From Planococcus donghaensis MPA1U2 (lineage in GTDB: Bacteria > Bacillota > Bacilli > Bacillales_A > Planococcaceae), in NCBI RefSeq assembly GCF_000189395.1, contig NZ_AEPB01000032.1:62001-126000 (forward strand): DNA of 64,000 nucleotides, read 5' to 3'. Positions 50,701 to 59,922 of the stretch are shown one piece after another. Under the pieces are notes generated by a model. The model made no database searches. It saw only the letters and a program-made list of their open reading frames with translations, and had not been told where the DNA came from. Position 1 is the first letter of the stretch. Each line of letters opens with the position of its first letter. Made by a program: the position numbers and the translations under genes.

Positions 50701-52054
50701 TGGTGAAGATAATGTATTTCGTGCGGGAACAATTGGAACGGTTGCTGAAAAAACCGCTTATGGTTATGTTCGCGGTTATGCTAACGACCGGGATATGACG
50801 ATTCGTGGCGCCGAAATCGATCGACTTGTGCAAGGTTGTTCAGGCGTTAAACGGAGTACGGGGCAGCATCCTGGGGGAATTATTGTAGTTCCAGATTATA
50901 TGGACATTTATGATTTTTCACCGATCCAATTCCCAGCAGATGCACAAGATTCCGAATGGAAGACGACGCATTTTGATTTCCATTCGATTCATGATAATTT
51001 ACTCAAACTAGATATACTCGGACACGATGATCCGACAGTAATTCGTATGTTGCAAGATTTATCGGGAATAGATCCAAAAACCATTCCGACTGATGACCCG
51101 GAAGTTATGAAGATTTTTGCTGGTCCTGAAACGCTAGGCGTAACAAAAGAACAAATTGGTTGTAAGACCGGTACGCTCGGTATTCCTGAGTTTGGTACAC
51201 GATTTGTTCGTCAAATGCTTGAAGAAACAAAGCCGAATACGTTCTCGGAACTGGTCCAAATTTCAGGACTGTCTCACGGGACAGACGTTTGGTTGAGTAA
51301 TGCACAAGAACTGATTCAAAATGGAACATGTCAGCTATCAGATGTAATTGGTTGCCGAGATGACATTATGGTTTACTTGATTTATCAAGGACTAGAGTCT
51401 TCACTGGCATTTAAAATTATGGAATCAGTTCGTAAAGGGAAAGGCTTAACGCCTGAATTTGAGGAAGCGATGAAAAAAGAAGGTGTACCAAACTGGTATA
51501 TCGAATCATGTAAAAAGATCAAGTACATGTTCCCGAAAGCTCACGCGGCAGCTTACGTGTTAATGGCTGTTCGGATTGCTTATTTCAAAGTTCATTTCCC
51601 AATTCTTTATTACGCGGCATACTTTACCGTTCGTGCTGAAGATTTTGATGTCAATGCAATGTCTAAAGGGTCACAATCGATTCGATCAGTGATTGATGAG
51701 ATTAACTCGAAAGGCCTTGAAGCTTCAACTAAAGAAAAAAACTTACTAACAGTTATGGAACTAACGCTGGAAATGGTAGAGCGAGGTTACACATTCCAAA
51801 AGGTAGATTTATATAAATCATCTGCTGATCAATTCATTATTGAAGGGAAGAGTTTAATACCGCCATTTAATGCTATCCCAGGACTCGGTACCAATGCAGC
51901 AAAATCAATCGTTGCTGCACGAGAACATGGAGAGTTTTTATCGAAAGAAGATTTACAGCAACGTGGCCGTGTTTCAAAAACAATCATCGAATACATGGAT
52001 GATCACGGTTGCTTAGAAGGCATGCCAGAAGCGAATCAGCTGTCACTGTTCTAG
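47747..52054 (+). CDS. polC: DNA polymerase III alpha subunit, PolC type
   Basis: A 1435-residue replicative polymerase of low-GC Gram-positives. Domain order is an N-terminal domain, an OB fold (about 230-330), a PHP domain (HLHTP with His338 and His340) split by a DEDD proofreading exonuclease (FDLETTGL with Asp425 and Glu427), and the polymerase core. A four-cysteine zinc site lies at about 900-935, and catalytic [12 protein letters not shown] has Asp964 and Asp966. It ends with the clamp-binding QLSLF. The ATG at 47747 follows GAAGGGGAT. Confidence 0.97.
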   Translation: MTNEQDSKMRFKLLLQHLELTEDVHMPFFEEAELTRMTVHKKERSWKFIVKLKNILPIDLYLLLKERLYSTFSPIARVQLNIETAQETAQEDLVLSYWKYAVEELADMAPPLRERLLSQAPVWNGNKLLLQCSHEHEMMALKSKYSDKLAGVYRQFGFPHVAIDFQLSDENQEAAHAAFMAERLREEEEMAKKALSDMKKRETSQKENGTPSGPFQMGSAIKPDENIVDIKSIVDEERRVTIEGYVFDAEVRELRSGRSLLTVKITDYTDSILVKMFSRDKEDAELMANAKKGMWLKARGSIQTDTFVRDLVMMAQDMVEIKPELRRDTAEEKRVELHLHTPMSQMDAVSSVDSLVSQAAKWGHPAIAITDHAGVQSFPDAYAASKKHGIKAIFGLEANLVDDGVPIAYEERHALLEEETFVVFDLETTGLSAVYDTIIELAAVKIKGGQIIDKFESFANPHHELSSTTIDLTGITDDMVKNAPEVEEVIRKYHEWAGDHIMVAHNASFDMGFLYVCYKKYGIDTVHATIDTLELARMLHPELKNHRLNTLAKKFGIELTQHHRAIYDTEATSYLLTHLLKEADQKGILYHDQLNDYVGSGDAYKRSRPTHCTLLAQNDEGLKNLFKLVSASHINYFYRVPRIPRSLLQKHRKGLLVGSGCDKGEVFEAVMQKSMEEVEKTAQFYDYLEVHPKEVYSHLIEREMIRDEWNLEDIIRKLVKISRKLEIPLVATGNVHYLDETDAIFRQVLIGSQGGANPLNRTKLPKVHFRTTNEMLDAFDFLGSETAHELVVTNSLKISDMIDVVKPIKDELYTPKIEGADEEVRELSYNMAQQIYGSPLPEIVEARIEKELKSIIGHGFAVIYLISHKLVKKSLDDGYLVGSRGSVGSSLVATLTEITEVNPLPPHYICRKCKKSEFFDDGSVGSGFDLKDKNCPDCDIPYQKEGQDIPFETFLGFKGDKVPDIDLNFSGEYQSKAHNYTKELFGEDNVFRAGTIGTVAEKTAYGYVRGYANDRDMTIRGAEIDRLVQGCSGVKRSTGQHPGGIIVVPDYMDIYDFSPIQFPADAQDSEWKTTHFDFHSIHDNLLKLDILGHDDPTVIRMLQDLSGIDPKTIPTDDPEVMKIFAGPETLGVTKEQIGCKTGTLGIPEFGTRFVRQMLEETKPNTFSELVQISGLSHGTDVWLSNAQELIQNGTCQLSDVIGCRDDIMVYLIYQGLESSLAFKIMESVRKGKGLTPEFEEAMKKEGVPNWYIESCKKIKYMFPKAHAAAYVLMAVRIAYFKVHFPILYYAAYFTVRAEDFDVNAMSKGSQSIRSVIDEINSKGLEASTKEKNLLTVMELTLEMVERGYTFQKVDLYKSSADQFIIEGKSLIPPFNAIPGLGTNAAKSIVAAREHGEFLSKEDLQQRGRVSKTIIEYMDDHGCLEGMPEANQLSLF

Positions 52055-52058
52055 TCAG

Positions 52059-52087
52059 TTGCACCACGGCGCGGTTTATGGTATTAT
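52059..52087 (+). promoter_or_regulatory. rimP-nusA-infB operon promoter
   Basis: TTGCAC (52059-52064) and TATTAT (52082-52087) with a 17-base spacer, just after polC. The start would be near 52094, giving a leader of about 87 bases. Confidence 0.78.
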
Positions 52088-52120
52088 TGTAGTAACATTT
52101 ACTGAATAGCTCTGTCGCAG

Positions 52121-52153
52121 AAGAGTGGGTTCTCCCGCTCTTTTCTGTTTGTT
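52121..52153 (+). promoter_or_regulatory. Attenuator-like terminator hairpin in the rimP-nusA leader
   Basis: AAGAGTGGG (52121-52129) pairs with CCCGCTCTT (52134-52142), one G-T pair and a 4-base loop. The tail TTTTCTGTTTGTT is interrupted. It lies between the operon promoter and rimP. A leader terminator of this kind is known to autoregulate nusA in B. subtilis by NusA-dependent termination; the assignment here is by position and form. Confidence 0.65.
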
Positions 52154-52180
52154 ATGGCGAAAAATTAGCGGGAGGCATGT

Positions 52181-52666
52181 ATGAGCAAAATCACAGAACA
52201 AATCGAGCAAATAGCACAACCAATTACGAGTGAATTAGGACTAGAACTTGTAGACGTGGAATTTTTAAAAGAAGGCCGCGATTGGTTTTTACGCGTGTAT
52301 GTAGACAATCCGGAAGCACCGATTGATATTGAACAATGTGCTTTAGTAAGTGAAAAACTAAGTGGGATTTTGGATGAGTTAGATCCAATTGAACAAAACT
52401 ATTTCTTGGAAGTTTCATCTCCAGGAGCAGAACGTCCGTTGAAGAAAGAAAAAGATTTTGAAAAAGCGATCGGTAAATTCATTTACATCAAAACGTATGA
52501 ACCTGTTGAAGATGCAAAAGAATTTGAAGGTTATTTAAAATCGTATGACGATGAACAAGTAGAAATTGAAATTAAAATCAAAACACGCAGAAAAATAATC
52601 AGTATTGCAAAAAACAAAATTGCAGTTATCCGTTTGGCCATTGATTTTTCTGTTAAACCTGATTGA
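52181..52666 (+). CDS. rimP: Ribosome maturation factor RimP
   Basis: A 161-residue factor for 30S maturation. The N-terminal domain contains ELGLELVDVEFLKEGRDWFLRVYVD and the EVSSPGAERPLK junction, then a C-terminal SH3-like domain. It starts the conserved rimP-nusA-rnpM-ylxQ-infB-ylxP-rbfA operon, with a GGGAGG site before the ATG. Confidence 0.95.
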   Translation: MSKITEQIEQIAQPITSELGLELVDVEFLKEGRDWFLRVYVDNPEAPIDIEQCALVSEKLSGILDELDPIEQNYFLEVSSPGAERPLKKEKDFEKAIGKFIYIKTYEPVEDAKEFEGYLKSYDDEQVEIEIKIKTRRKIISIAKNKIAVIRLAIDFSVKPD

Positions 52667-52686
52667 AGAACCTGGGAGTGAATAAA

Positions 52687-53814
52687 ATGAGCAGTGAGTT
52701 ATTGGATGCTTTTGAAGTATTGGAAAAACAAAAAGGAATTTCGCGTGAAGTTCTAATTGAAGCGATTGAAGCAGCATTAGTTACAGCGTACAAACGAAAT
52801 TTTAACCAAGCACAAAATGTTCGTGTAGATTTAAATTTAAATACGGGAACAATGCTAGTGTATTCTCGTAAAGATGTTGTAGAAGAAGTAGAAGATGAGC
52901 GTCTTCAAATTTCGTTGGAAGATGCTAAAGTCATCAACCCTGCATACGAACTAGGAGATGTTGTAGAGGAAGAAGTAACACCTCGTAACTTTGGTCGTAT
53001 TGCGGCTCAAACAGCAAAACAAGTGGTGACACAGCGTGTACGTGAAGCTGAACGCGGCTTGATCTTTGAAGAGTTTGTTGATCGTGCAGATGATATCGTT
53101 AACGGTATTGTTGAACGCATGGACGCTCGTAATTTATACGTTGGACTTGGCAAAGTGGAGGCTGTGCTTCCGCAGACAGAACAAATGCCAAATGAACATT
53201 ACAAACCGCATGATCGCATTAAAGTGTACATCACAAAAGTAGAACGCACGACACGCGGACCACAAGTATTTGTTTCACGCACACATCCAGGACTACTGCG
53301 CCGTTTATTCGAAAACGAAGTGCCTGAAATTTATGATGGCATTGTTGAGATCAAGTCAATCGCACGTGAAGCAGGAGACCGTTCAAAAATCTCGGTTTTT
53401 GCTCATCGCGACGATATCGATCCAGTGGGTTCATGTGTTGGATCAAAAGGTGGCCGTGTTCAAACAATCGTTAACGAGTTAAGCGGAGAAAAAATTGATA
53501 TTGTAGAATGGTCAGAAGAACCGGTAATTTTTGTAGCTAACGCACTTAGCCCATCTAAAGTATTAGATGTACAAGTAAACGAAGAAGCAAAATCGACAAC
53601 TGTTGTTGTGCCTGATTATCAATTGTCTCTTGCTATCGGTAAACGTGGACAAAACGCTCGTTTAGCAGCAAAATTAACAGGTTGGAAAATCGACATTAAG
53701 AGTGAAACAGATGCACGTGAACTTGGGATTTATCCAAACGAGAATTCTAACATCGAATTATTAGAATCTGGTGAAGAACTGGATGACTTTGATTTTTACG
53801 AAGACAAAGAATAA
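52687..53814 (+). CDS. nusA: Transcription termination/antitermination factor NusA
   Basis: A 375-residue RNA polymerase-binding factor controlling pausing and termination. It has an N-terminal polymerase-binding domain, an S1 domain (about 130-200), and two KH domains ([20 protein letters not shown] and [20 protein letters not shown]). The C-terminal acidic repeats of E. coli are missing, as in other Firmicutes. The ATG at 52687 follows GGGAGTG; an earlier in-frame start at 52663 overlaps rimP. Confidence 0.96.
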   Translation: MSSELLDAFEVLEKQKGISREVLIEAIEAALVTAYKRNFNQAQNVRVDLNLNTGTMLVYSRKDVVEEVEDERLQISLEDAKVINPAYELGDVVEEEVTPRNFGRIAAQTAKQVVTQRVREAERGLIFEEFVDRADDIVNGIVERMDARNLYVGLGKVEAVLPQTEQMPNEHYKPHDRIKVYITKVERTTRGPQVFVSRTHPGLLRRLFENEVPEIYDGIVEIKSIAREAGDRSKISVFAHRDDIDPVGSCVGSKGGRVQTIVNELSGEKIDIVEWSEEPVIFVANALSPSKVLDVQVNEEAKSTTVVVPDYQLSLAIGKRGQNARLAAKLTGWKIDIKSETDARELGIYPNENSNIELLESGEELDDFDFYEDKE

Positions 53815-53834
53815 CGTAGAAAAGGTGATGTCCG

Positions 53835-54113
53835 TTGGCTCTACAAAAGAAAATTCCATTACGGAAGTGTGTAGCTACAGGCGAGATGCATCCTAAAAAA
53901 GAAATGACCCGCGTTGTCCGTTCAAAAGAAGGCGAAGTATCCGTCGATTTGACAGGCAAAAAGTCAGGACGCGGCGCATATCTTTCGAAATCGGAAGATG
54001 CCATCGCGACTGCCCGCAAAAAGAAAGTACTGGACAAACAATTAGAAGTTAAAGTTCCAGACGAAATCTATGATGAGTTAATTCGCGTCGTTCTTAGAGA
54101 GCAGTTGAAATAA
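53835..54113 (+). CDS. rnpM: YlxR-family RNA-binding protein RnpM
   Basis: A 92-residue basic protein of the DUF448 family. RKCVATGEMHPKKEMTRVVR and GKKSGRGAYLSKSEDAI are the conserved parts. The B. subtilis homologue was recently described as a modulator of RNase P. It begins with TTG after AAAGGTGA and overlaps ylxQ by 1 base. Confidence 0.92.
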   Translation: MALQKKIPLRKCVATGEMHPKKEMTRVVRSKEGEVSVDLTGKKSGRGAYLSKSEDAIATARKKKVLDKQLEVKVPDEIYDELIRVVLREQLK

Positions 54114-54457
54114 TGACCAAAGAAAAAGTCCTACAATTACTTGGATTAGCTACACGTGCAAGAATGACCATTTCGGGTGAAGAAATGTCCGTGAGTGAAG
54201 TTCGAAAAGGTAAAGCGAAATTAGTGATTCTTTCTGAAGATGCTTCAGACAACACAAGTAAGAAATTGCATGATAAATGCAAATCGAACGGAGTAGAGAT
54301 CCGCGTTTTTGGATCCCGTTACGAGTTGGGACATGCGATAGGTAAAGAAGAGCGAGTAGTAATTGCAGTCACAGATTCAGGATTTGCAAAAAAACTAATC
54401 AGCTTGATTGAAGAAATTAATCGGGGGCGAGCAGATGACCAAAATTCGAGTACATGA
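54113..54457 (+). CDS. ylxQ: L7Ae-family putative RNA-binding protein YlxQ
   Basis: A 114-residue protein of the L7Ae/L30e fold, with [36 protein letters not shown]. Relatives bind kink-turn RNA, but the cellular target of YlxQ is unknown. It overlaps rnpM by 1 base and infB by 23 bases. Confidence 0.9.
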   Translation: MTKEKVLQLLGLATRARMTISGEEMSVSEVRKGKAKLVILSEDASDNTSKKLHDKCKSNGVEIRVFGSRYELGHAIGKEERVVIAVTDSGFAKKLISLIEEINRGRADDQNSST

Positions 54458-56777
54458 ATACGCGAAAAAAGTAGATAAGCCAAGTAAAGAAATCATCAAT
54501 GAATTGTCAAAGTTAAATGTCAAAGTTCAAAACCATATGGCAACATTGGAAGATTCTGATGTAACGAAATTAGACAGCATTTACAAAAATGCTGGAGCTG
54601 GGCAACGTCCACAAGCACAATCTCGTCCAGCAAGCCAGTCACGTCCGTCACAAGGCCAATCACGTCCATCAGGACAAGGAAGCCAGTCGCGTTCAACGCA
54701 AGGCCAACGTCCGTCACAAGGAAATCAGTCTCGTCCAGCGCAAGGTCAACGCCCTTCAGGACAAGGAAGCCAGTCACGTCCGGCAGCAGCACCGAGTCAA
54801 GGACAATCCCGTTCACAAGGGAATGGCCAGCGTCCAACAGCACCTGCAAAATCGGGTTCAAACTTTACACCAAAAGCAGCGAAACCAACAGCAGGACCGG
54901 GACAGCGTTCTTCAGGACGTCCAGGCGGCGGAAACCGTAACGGATTCCAAAACCGTAAAGGAAAAGGCAAACAGCAGCAACCGGTAAATCCGTTGCCACC
55001 AATGCCTAAAAAAGAAAAAGAATTACCGGCTAAAATCACTTTTAGTGAGTCATTAACGGTAGCTGAACTTGCGAAAAAATTAGGACGCGAGCCGTCTGAA
55101 ATTATTAAAAAATTATTCATGCTTGGTGCAATGGCTACCATTAACCAAGAGTTGGATAAAGATACAATTGAATTGATTTGTGCTGAATATGAGGTTGAAG
55201 TAGAAGAAGAGATCTTAGTGGATAAAACAGATCTTGAAGTTTATTTCGAACCAGAAGATGAAAGCTTAAACGAAGAACGTCCGCCAGTTGTTACGATCAT
55301 GGGGCACGTTGACCATGGTAAAACAACTTTACTAGATTCAATTCGTCACACTAAAGTTACTGCTGGCGAAGCAGGCGGAATCACACAACATATTGGTGCT
55401 TACCAAGTTGTTGATAACGGCAAAAAAATTACGTTCCTAGATACTCCTGGTCACGCAGCGTTTACAACAATGCGCGCACGCGGAGCTAAAGTTACAGATC
55501 TTGCGATTATCGTTGTAGCAGCTGATGACGGTGTTATGCCACAAACAGTTGAAGCGATTAACCACGCGAAAGCAGCAGAAGTTCCAATCATTATTGCAGT
55601 AAACAAAATGGACAAGCCAAGTGCTAATCCGGATCGTGTTATGCAAGAATTGACTGAACATGGACTAGTTGCAGAAGCATGGGGCGGAGACACAATTTTC
55701 GTTCCGATTTCAGCTTTGTCTGGAGACGGTATCGATTCACTTCTTGAAATGGTTCTACTTGTATCAGAAGTTGGCGAATTAAAAGCTAACCCTGCACGCC
55801 GTGCAATTGGTACTGTTATTGAAGCAGAGCTTGATAAAGGCCGCGGTTCAGTTGCTACACTTCTAGTGCAAGATGGAACATTAAAAGTTGGAGATCCGAT
55901 TGTTGTCGGAAATACATTTGGTCGTGTTCGTGCAATGGTATCTGATACAGGTCGCCGTGCAAAAGAAGCTGGCCCATCAACACCAGTTGAGATTACTGGA
56001 TTGAACGATGTACCTCAAGCTGGAGACCGTTTTGTTGTCTTTGAAGACGAGAAAACAGCTCGCCAAGTTGGGGAAACACGCGCAACTTCAGCACTTCAAG
56101 TTCAGCGTTCTGAAAAGACACGTGTGACACTTGATAACTTGTTTGATCAATTAAAACAAGGCGAAATGAAAGAACTTAACTTAATCGTTAAAGCTGACGT
56201 TCAAGGGGCAGTTGAAGCAATGGCTGCATCTCTCCTTAAACTTGATGTTGAAGGCGTAAATGTGAAAATCATTCACACAGGCGCTGGTGCGATTACAGAA
56301 TCTGATATTTCATTGGCAGCTGCGTCTAACGCAATTGTAATCGGCTTTAACGTTCGTCCTGATGCAAACGCTAAGCGTGCTGCTGAAGCTGAAGGTGTAG
56401 ACATTCGCTTACACCGCATTATTTATAAAGTAATCGAAGAAATAGAGTTTGCTATGAAAGGATTGCTTGATCCTGAATTTGAAGAAAAAATTATTGGACA
56501 AGCAGAAATCCGTAGCACGTTTAAAGTTTCTAAAGTGGGTACAATTGCCGGAAGTTATGTAACTGAAGGTAAAATTACTCGCGATAGCGGAGTTCGTGTT
56601 ATTCGTGAAGGAATCGTCGTATTTGAAGGCGAAATCGACACGTTGAAACGTTTTAAAGACGATGCTAAAGAAGTAGCAAAAGGATACGAATGTGGGATTA
56701 CGATTAAAAACTTCAATGATGTAAAAGAAATGGACATTATCGAAGCTTACGTTATGGAAGAAATCAAACGTAAATGA
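54435..56777 (+). CDS. infB: Translation initiation factor IF-2
   Basis: A 780-residue GTPase that brings fMet-tRNA to the 30S subunit. A short N-terminal IF2N domain (about 1-50) is followed by a Gln/Arg/Ser/Pro/Gly linker (54-190), a second IF2N domain (around 200-250), and the GTPase domain with GHVDHGKT at 290-297, DTPGHAAF and NKMDKP. Two beta barrels and the C-terminal IF2-C domain follow. The ATG at 54435 follows GGGGGCGA; a TTG-led extension lies within ylxQ. Confidence 0.96.
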   Translation: MTKIRVHEYAKKVDKPSKEIINELSKLNVKVQNHMATLEDSDVTKLDSIYKNAGAGQRPQAQSRPASQSRPSQGQSRPSGQGSQSRSTQGQRPSQGNQSRPAQGQRPSGQGSQSRPAAAPSQGQSRSQGNGQRPTAPAKSGSNFTPKAAKPTAGPGQRSSGRPGGGNRNGFQNRKGKGKQQQPVNPLPPMPKKEKELPAKITFSESLTVAELAKKLGREPSEIIKKLFMLGAMATINQELDKDTIELICAEYEVEVEEEILVDKTDLEVYFEPEDESLNEERPPVVTIMGHVDHGKTTLLDSIRHTKVTAGEAGGITQHIGAYQVVDNGKKITFLDTPGHAAFTTMRARGAKVTDLAIIVVAADDGVMPQTVEAINHAKAAEVPIIIAVNKMDKPSANPDRVMQELTEHGLVAEAWGGDTIFVPISALSGDGIDSLLEMVLLVSEVGELKANPARRAIGTVIEAELDKGRGSVATLLVQDGTLKVGDPIVVGNTFGRVRAMVSDTGRRAKEAGPSTPVEITGLNDVPQAGDRFVVFEDEKTARQVGETRATSALQVQRSEKTRVTLDNLFDQLKQGEMKELNLIVKADVQGAVEAMAASLLKLDVEGVNVKIIHTGAGAITESDISLAAASNAIVIGFNVRPDANAKRAAEAEGVDIRLHRIIYKVIEEIEFAMKGLLDPEFEEKIIGQAEIRSTFKVSKVGTIAGSYVTEGKITRDSGVRVIREGIVVFEGEIDTLKRFKDDAKEVAKGYECGITIKNFNDVKEMDIIEAYVMEEIKRK
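54594..54960 (+). repeat. In-frame Gln/Ser/Arg/Pro/Gly repeats in infB
   Basis: The stretch encodes repeated units related to [11 protein letters not shown] and [26 protein letters not shown]-type blocks recur at least three times, with [13 protein letters not shown] repeated at near-identical DNA. It forms the flexible linker of IF-2. Open frames in other phases over this stretch are by-products of the composition. Confidence 0.85.
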
Positions 56778-57052
56778 TCCTCTACATGGAATGCGAATTT
56801 TTCATTCCAACGGCACATTCGTTAAAAGATAAGCGGGCAGTTGTTAAAAGCATGCTGACCCGCAGTAGACAAAAATTCAACGTTTCCGCTGCAGAGATTG
56901 ATCACCAAAATGTATGGCAGCGAACCCGTCTTGCTTTTGTTATCGTTTCTTCCTCAAAAGAAGTAGCAGATAAAGAAATGGCGCAGGTTCTCTACTATTT
57001 GGAAAGCAATCCTGCATGGGAATGCTTAGAGATTGAAAAAGAATATTTGTAA
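56774..57052 (+). CDS. ylxP: DUF503 family protein YlxP
   Basis: A 92-residue protein of unknown function conserved between infB and rbf[28 protein letters not shown] is the family core. It overlaps the infB stop by 4 bases. The C-terminus [10 protein letters not shown] is typical. I can assign only the family; a ribosome-related role is inferred from its position. Confidence 0.88.
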   Translation: MILYMECEFFIPTAHSLKDKRAVVKSMLTRSRQKFNVSAAEIDHQNVWQRTRLAFVIVSSSKEVADKEMAQVLYYLESNPAWECLEIEKEYL

Positions 57053-57070
57053 GAACGAGGTGGACTATCA

Positions 57071-57421
57071 ATGACAATGCGCGCGAATCGTGTAGCTGAG
57101 CAGATGAAAAAAGAGCTTAGCGATATCATCAGTCGAAAACTGAAAGATCCACGTATCGGATTTGTCACTGTAACAGATGTTGAAGTTACAGGAGATCTCC
57201 AGCAAGCAACTGTATATATCAGCGTATTAGGCGAAGACCATGCAAAAGAACAGACATTGCTTGGATTAACGAAGTCAAAAGGATTTATCCGTTCTGAAAT
57301 TGGACAACGAATCCGTCTTCGTAAAACTCCAGAACTGTCTTTTGAAATCGATTCATCGGTTGCATATGGCAATCGGATTGATACATTATTGCGTGATATT
57401 CAAGAACCAAAAGAAGATTAA
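57071..57421 (+). CDS. rbfA: Ribosome-binding factor A
   Basis: A 116-residue single KH-like protein that helps 16S 5' end processing and cold adaptation. [51 protein letters not shown] is the family signature. An AGGTGG site precedes the ATG. A terminator follows before truB. Confidence 0.96.
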   Translation: MTMRANRVAEQMKKELSDIISRKLKDPRIGFVTVTDVEVTGDLQQATVYISVLGEDHAKEQTLLGLTKSKGFIRSEIGQRIRLRKTPELSFEIDSSVAYGNRIDTLLRDIQEPKED

Positions 57422-57428
57422 AACAAAG

Positions 57429-57460
57429 CCCGCTGTCTATAATAGATAGCGGGTTTTTTT
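57429..57460 (+). terminator. Rho-independent terminator after rbfA
   Basis: CCCGCTGTCTA pairs with TAGATAGCGGG (one internal mismatch, 3-base loop), followed by seven T. Confidence 0.9.
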
Positions 57461-57486
57461 GTATCAAGCAAAGGGGTTAAAAGGAT

Positions 57487-58416
57487 ATGGCGTTAAACGG
57501 AATTTTACCGTTATGGAAAGAAAAAGGAATGACATCACACGATTGTGTGTTTAAGTTAAGAAAGATTTTGCAAACAAAAAAAGTAGGACATACAGGCACT
57601 TTAGATCCTGAAGTAGATGGCGTATTGCCAATTTGTATCGGGAACACAACAAAAGTAGCTGAGTATATTACCGACCAAGGAAAGACGTATGAAGCGGAAG
57701 TGACAATTGGTTATTCCACTGAAACAGAAGATGCGACTGGTGAAACAGTAGATACAGATCTATCGGAAAAAGTCATCACCCGCGATCAATTAGAAGCAGT
57801 TTTGCTTCAATTAACAGGGAATATTAAGCAAATTCCTCCTATGTATTCAGCAGTTAAAGTGAATGGTAAAAAATTATACGAATATGCACGTCAAGGAATT
57901 CCTGTTGAACGGCCAGAGCGAACAGTCCGAATCGACTCTATCAAATTGATGGATGACGATAGCGAATGGTCAGGTCAGCAAATCAAATTCAATATTCGGA
58001 TACGTTGCGGAAAAGGAACTTATATTCGTACACTAGCTGTGCAAATTGGAGAAGCTCTAGGTTATCCAGCACATATGTCTAGACTGACGCGGACTGAATC
58101 GGGGAAATTTAGCCAAAAGGATTGCGTAACACTTGCCGAAGTAGCTGAACTTGCTCAAAATGGACATATCGATGATGTTTTGAAACCGCTAAGTTATGGA
58201 TTGAGTTTATTTCCTTTCATGGAAATTGAGTCTAAACAAGTTTTTGCTGTAAAAAATGGACAAGTACTAGAAAGGCATTCTATACTCGACCAAATGGGAT
58301 TTGTCGTGTTGACGTATAAAGGACAGCCTGTAGCACTTTATAAAAATCATCCTGAAAAAGCAGACAAAATGAAACCTGAAAAAATGTTCGGTTTTCCGAC
58401 AGCAGACGAGGTGTAG
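57487..58416 (+). CDS. truB: tRNA pseudouridine-55 synthase
   Basis: A 309-residue enzyme that makes pseudouridine 55 in tRNA. The catalytic Asp40 is in HTGTLDPEVDGVLPI. KQIPPMYSAVKVNGKKLYEYAR and RIRCGKGTYIRTLA are the other signatures, with a C-terminal PUA-like domain. The gene begins 27 bases after the rbfA terminator and ends 1 base before ribF. Confidence 0.96.
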   Translation: MALNGILPLWKEKGMTSHDCVFKLRKILQTKKVGHTGTLDPEVDGVLPICIGNTTKVAEYITDQGKTYEAEVTIGYSTETEDATGETVDTDLSEKVITRDQLEAVLLQLTGNIKQIPPMYSAVKVNGKKLYEYARQGIPVERPERTVRIDSIKLMDDDSEWSGQQIKFNIRIRCGKGTYIRTLAVQIGEALGYPAHMSRLTRTESGKFSQKDCVTLAEVAELAQNGHIDDVLKPLSYGLSLFPFMEIESKQVFAVKNGQVLERHSILDQMGFVVLTYKGQPVALYKNHPEKADKMKPEKMFGFPTADEV

Positions 58417-58417
58417 C

Positions 58418-59368
58418 ATGGAGATTATTCATTTAACTTATCCGAACCAAGTAAAGCCTGATAGCGAGACGGGACCCTTGTCATTGGCGCTTGGTTTTTT
58501 TGATGGAGTACATAAAGGCCATCAACGCGTTATAGGAGAAGCAATTAAGCAAGCTGAGCAAAAAGGGATCAAGTCAGCAGTTATGACTTTTGATCCGCAT
58601 CCTTCGCTAGTGCTTGGTGGAAGAAAAGAAGAAGTTTTCTATATAACTCCTATGCAGCAAAAAATGGACATTTTAGAAGATATGAATGTGGATTACTGCT
58701 TTATCATCCGATTTACTTCGGAGTTTGCGAAATTGACACCTGAAGAATTTATCAACTTTTTTATTACCGGTCTCAATGCAAAACACGTCACAGCTGGTTT
58801 TGACTTTTCCTTTGGCTGCAAAGGAAAAGGTGATATGGAATTGATGAAGCAGATGAGTGAAGATCGTTACGGCGTGACGATCGCTGAAAAGTTAGAAGAA
58901 GGCGATGAAAAAATTAGCTCAACTCGTATTCGTGAATTGTTAAAGCAAGGCGAAACCGGGAAAGTATGTCAATTACTCGGAAGACCTTTTCGCGTTTTGG
59001 GTACGGTTGTCAATGGGGATAAACGAGGGCGGACAATTGGATTTCCAACAGCTAATATCGAACCTGAACTTGGTGCGGTTGTGCCAAGTCGAGGTGTATA
59101 CGCTGTGAAGATCCGCGTACAAGGCAACGTGTATAACGGCGTCTGCAATATTGGCTATAAACCAACATTTAATAATCCAGATGTTAAAAAGCACGTGATA
59201 GAAGTTCATGTGCTTGAATTTGATAAGTCAATTTATGGTGAAATGGTAGAAGTTGAATGGCATGATCGCATTCGCGATGAACAAAAATTTTCGGGGATAG
59301 AAGAGTTGAAGGCACAAATTCAGCGCGATAAAAAGACGGCTGAACAAATTTTCAGTCGTACAAATTAA
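58418..59368 (+). CDS. ribF: Bifunctional riboflavin kinase / FAD synthetase
   Basis: A 316-residue enzyme that makes FMN and FAD from riboflavin. The N-terminal nucleotidyltransferase has GFFDGVHKGHQ and the SSTRIRELLKQGE motif; the C-terminal kinase has GTVVNGDKRGRTIGFPTANI and RGVYAVKI. It follows truB by 1 base. No FMN riboswitch was seen near it. rpsO follows with its own promoter. Confidence 0.96.
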   Translation: MEIIHLTYPNQVKPDSETGPLSLALGFFDGVHKGHQRVIGEAIKQAEQKGIKSAVMTFDPHPSLVLGGRKEEVFYITPMQQKMDILEDMNVDYCFIIRFTSEFAKLTPEEFINFFITGLNAKHVTAGFDFSFGCKGKGDMELMKQMSEDRYGVTIAEKLEEGDEKISSTRIRELLKQGETGKVCQLLGRPFRVLGTVVNGDKRGRTIGFPTANIEPELGAVVPSRGVYAVKIRVQGNVYNGVCNIGYKPTFNNPDVKKHVIEVHVLEFDKSIYGEMVEVEWHDRIRDEQKFSGIEELKAQIQRDKKTAEQIFSRTN

Positions 59369-59377
59369 CCCGTGCAG

Positions 59378-59406
59378 TTGATTTTAAAAATGCCGTATGC
59401 TATTAT
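59378..59406 (+). promoter_or_regulatory. rpsO promoter, extended -10
   Basis: TTGATT (59378-59383) and TATTAT (59401-59406) with a 17-base spacer and TGC just before the -10. Confidence 0.8.
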
Positions 59407-59412
59407 TTATGA

Positions 59413-59503
59413 GTACTAAAAGTACAAACCGTTGCTTGGCAAATCGAATCACCAACGTTTGCTCGGTAATTGGGGATATCAGAAATTAGGAGGTGGAAAC
59501 AGT
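59413..59503 (+). promoter_or_regulatory. Structured rpsO leader with alternative pairings (possible S15 autoregulation)
   Basis: A first hairpin pairs GTACT (59413-59417) with AGTAC (59421-59425). Then CGTTG (59430-59434) can pair with CAACG (59453-59457), while GCAAA (59439-59443) can pair with TTTGC (59458-59462) and ACCG (59428-59431) with CGGT (59464-59467). Some of these exclude each other. S15 is known to regulate its own mRNA in several bacteria. Confidence 0.55.
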
Positions 59504-59773
59504 ATGGCAATCACACAAGAACGCAAAAATGAATTGATTAGCGAATACAAAGTGCACGACACTGATACTGGGTCTGCAGAGATTCAAATCGCTATTCTTA
59601 CAGAAGACATCAACAACTTGAATGAGCACTTACGTACTCACAAAAAAGATCATCACTCACGTCGTGGTCTATTCAAAATGGTTGGACGCCGTCGTAACTT
59701 GCTAAAATACTTACGTGAAAACGAAGTAGCTCGCTACCGCGAGTTAATCGCAAGACTTGGCCTACGCCGTTAA
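59504..59773 (+). CDS. rpsO: 30S ribosomal protein S15
   Basis: An 89-residue protein binding the central domain of 16S r[59 protein letters not shown] and the C-terminal [13 protein letters not shown] are diagnostic. The ATG at 59504 follows AGGAGGTGG. The frame is open upstream through the leader but that part is not coding. Confidence 0.98.
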   Translation: MAITQERKNELISEYKVHDTDTGSAEIQIAILTEDINNLNEHLRTHKKDHHSRRGLFKMVGRRRNLLKYLRENEVARYRELIARLGLRR

Positions 59774-59784
59774 TAGTAAACAGT

Positions 59785-59809
59785 AAAAGCGGGATTCGTC
59801 CCGCTTTTT
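59785..59809 (+). terminator. Rho-independent terminator after rpsO
   Basis: AAAAGCGGG pairs with CCCGCTTTT across a 6-base loop, followed by T. Confidence 0.9.
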
Positions 59810-59835
59810 CTTTATGGATAAAACTTTAAACTATC

Positions 59836-59859
59836 GCATCGCATACTGGATGCTTTTTT
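59836..59859 (+). terminator. Second terminator-like hairpin between rpsO and pnp
   Basis: GCATC (59836-59840) pairs with GATGC (59849-59853), followed by six T. The stem is short, so the call is weak. Confidence 0.5.
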
Positions 59860-59886
59860 GATACACTACTATTGGATACATATAGT
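59858..59886 (+). promoter_or_regulatory. pnp promoter
   Basis: TTGATA (59858-59863) and TATAGT (59881-59886) with a 17-base spacer, about 37 bases before pnp. The -35 starts in the T tract of the second hairpin. Confidence 0.65.
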
Positions 59887-59922
59887 ATATAGATACACGG
59901 TAATAGAGAGGAGCTCGATATT

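Noticed and set aside
54594-54960. Direct repeats that could suggest a CRISPR array
   Set aside because: Units are imperfect, in frame, without regular unique spacers, and encode the IF-2 linker.
54589-54987. 132-codon plus-strand frame over the infB repeat region, rich in His, Gln and Val
   Set aside because: It is the repeat tract read in another phase; the IF-2 frame is the conserved one.
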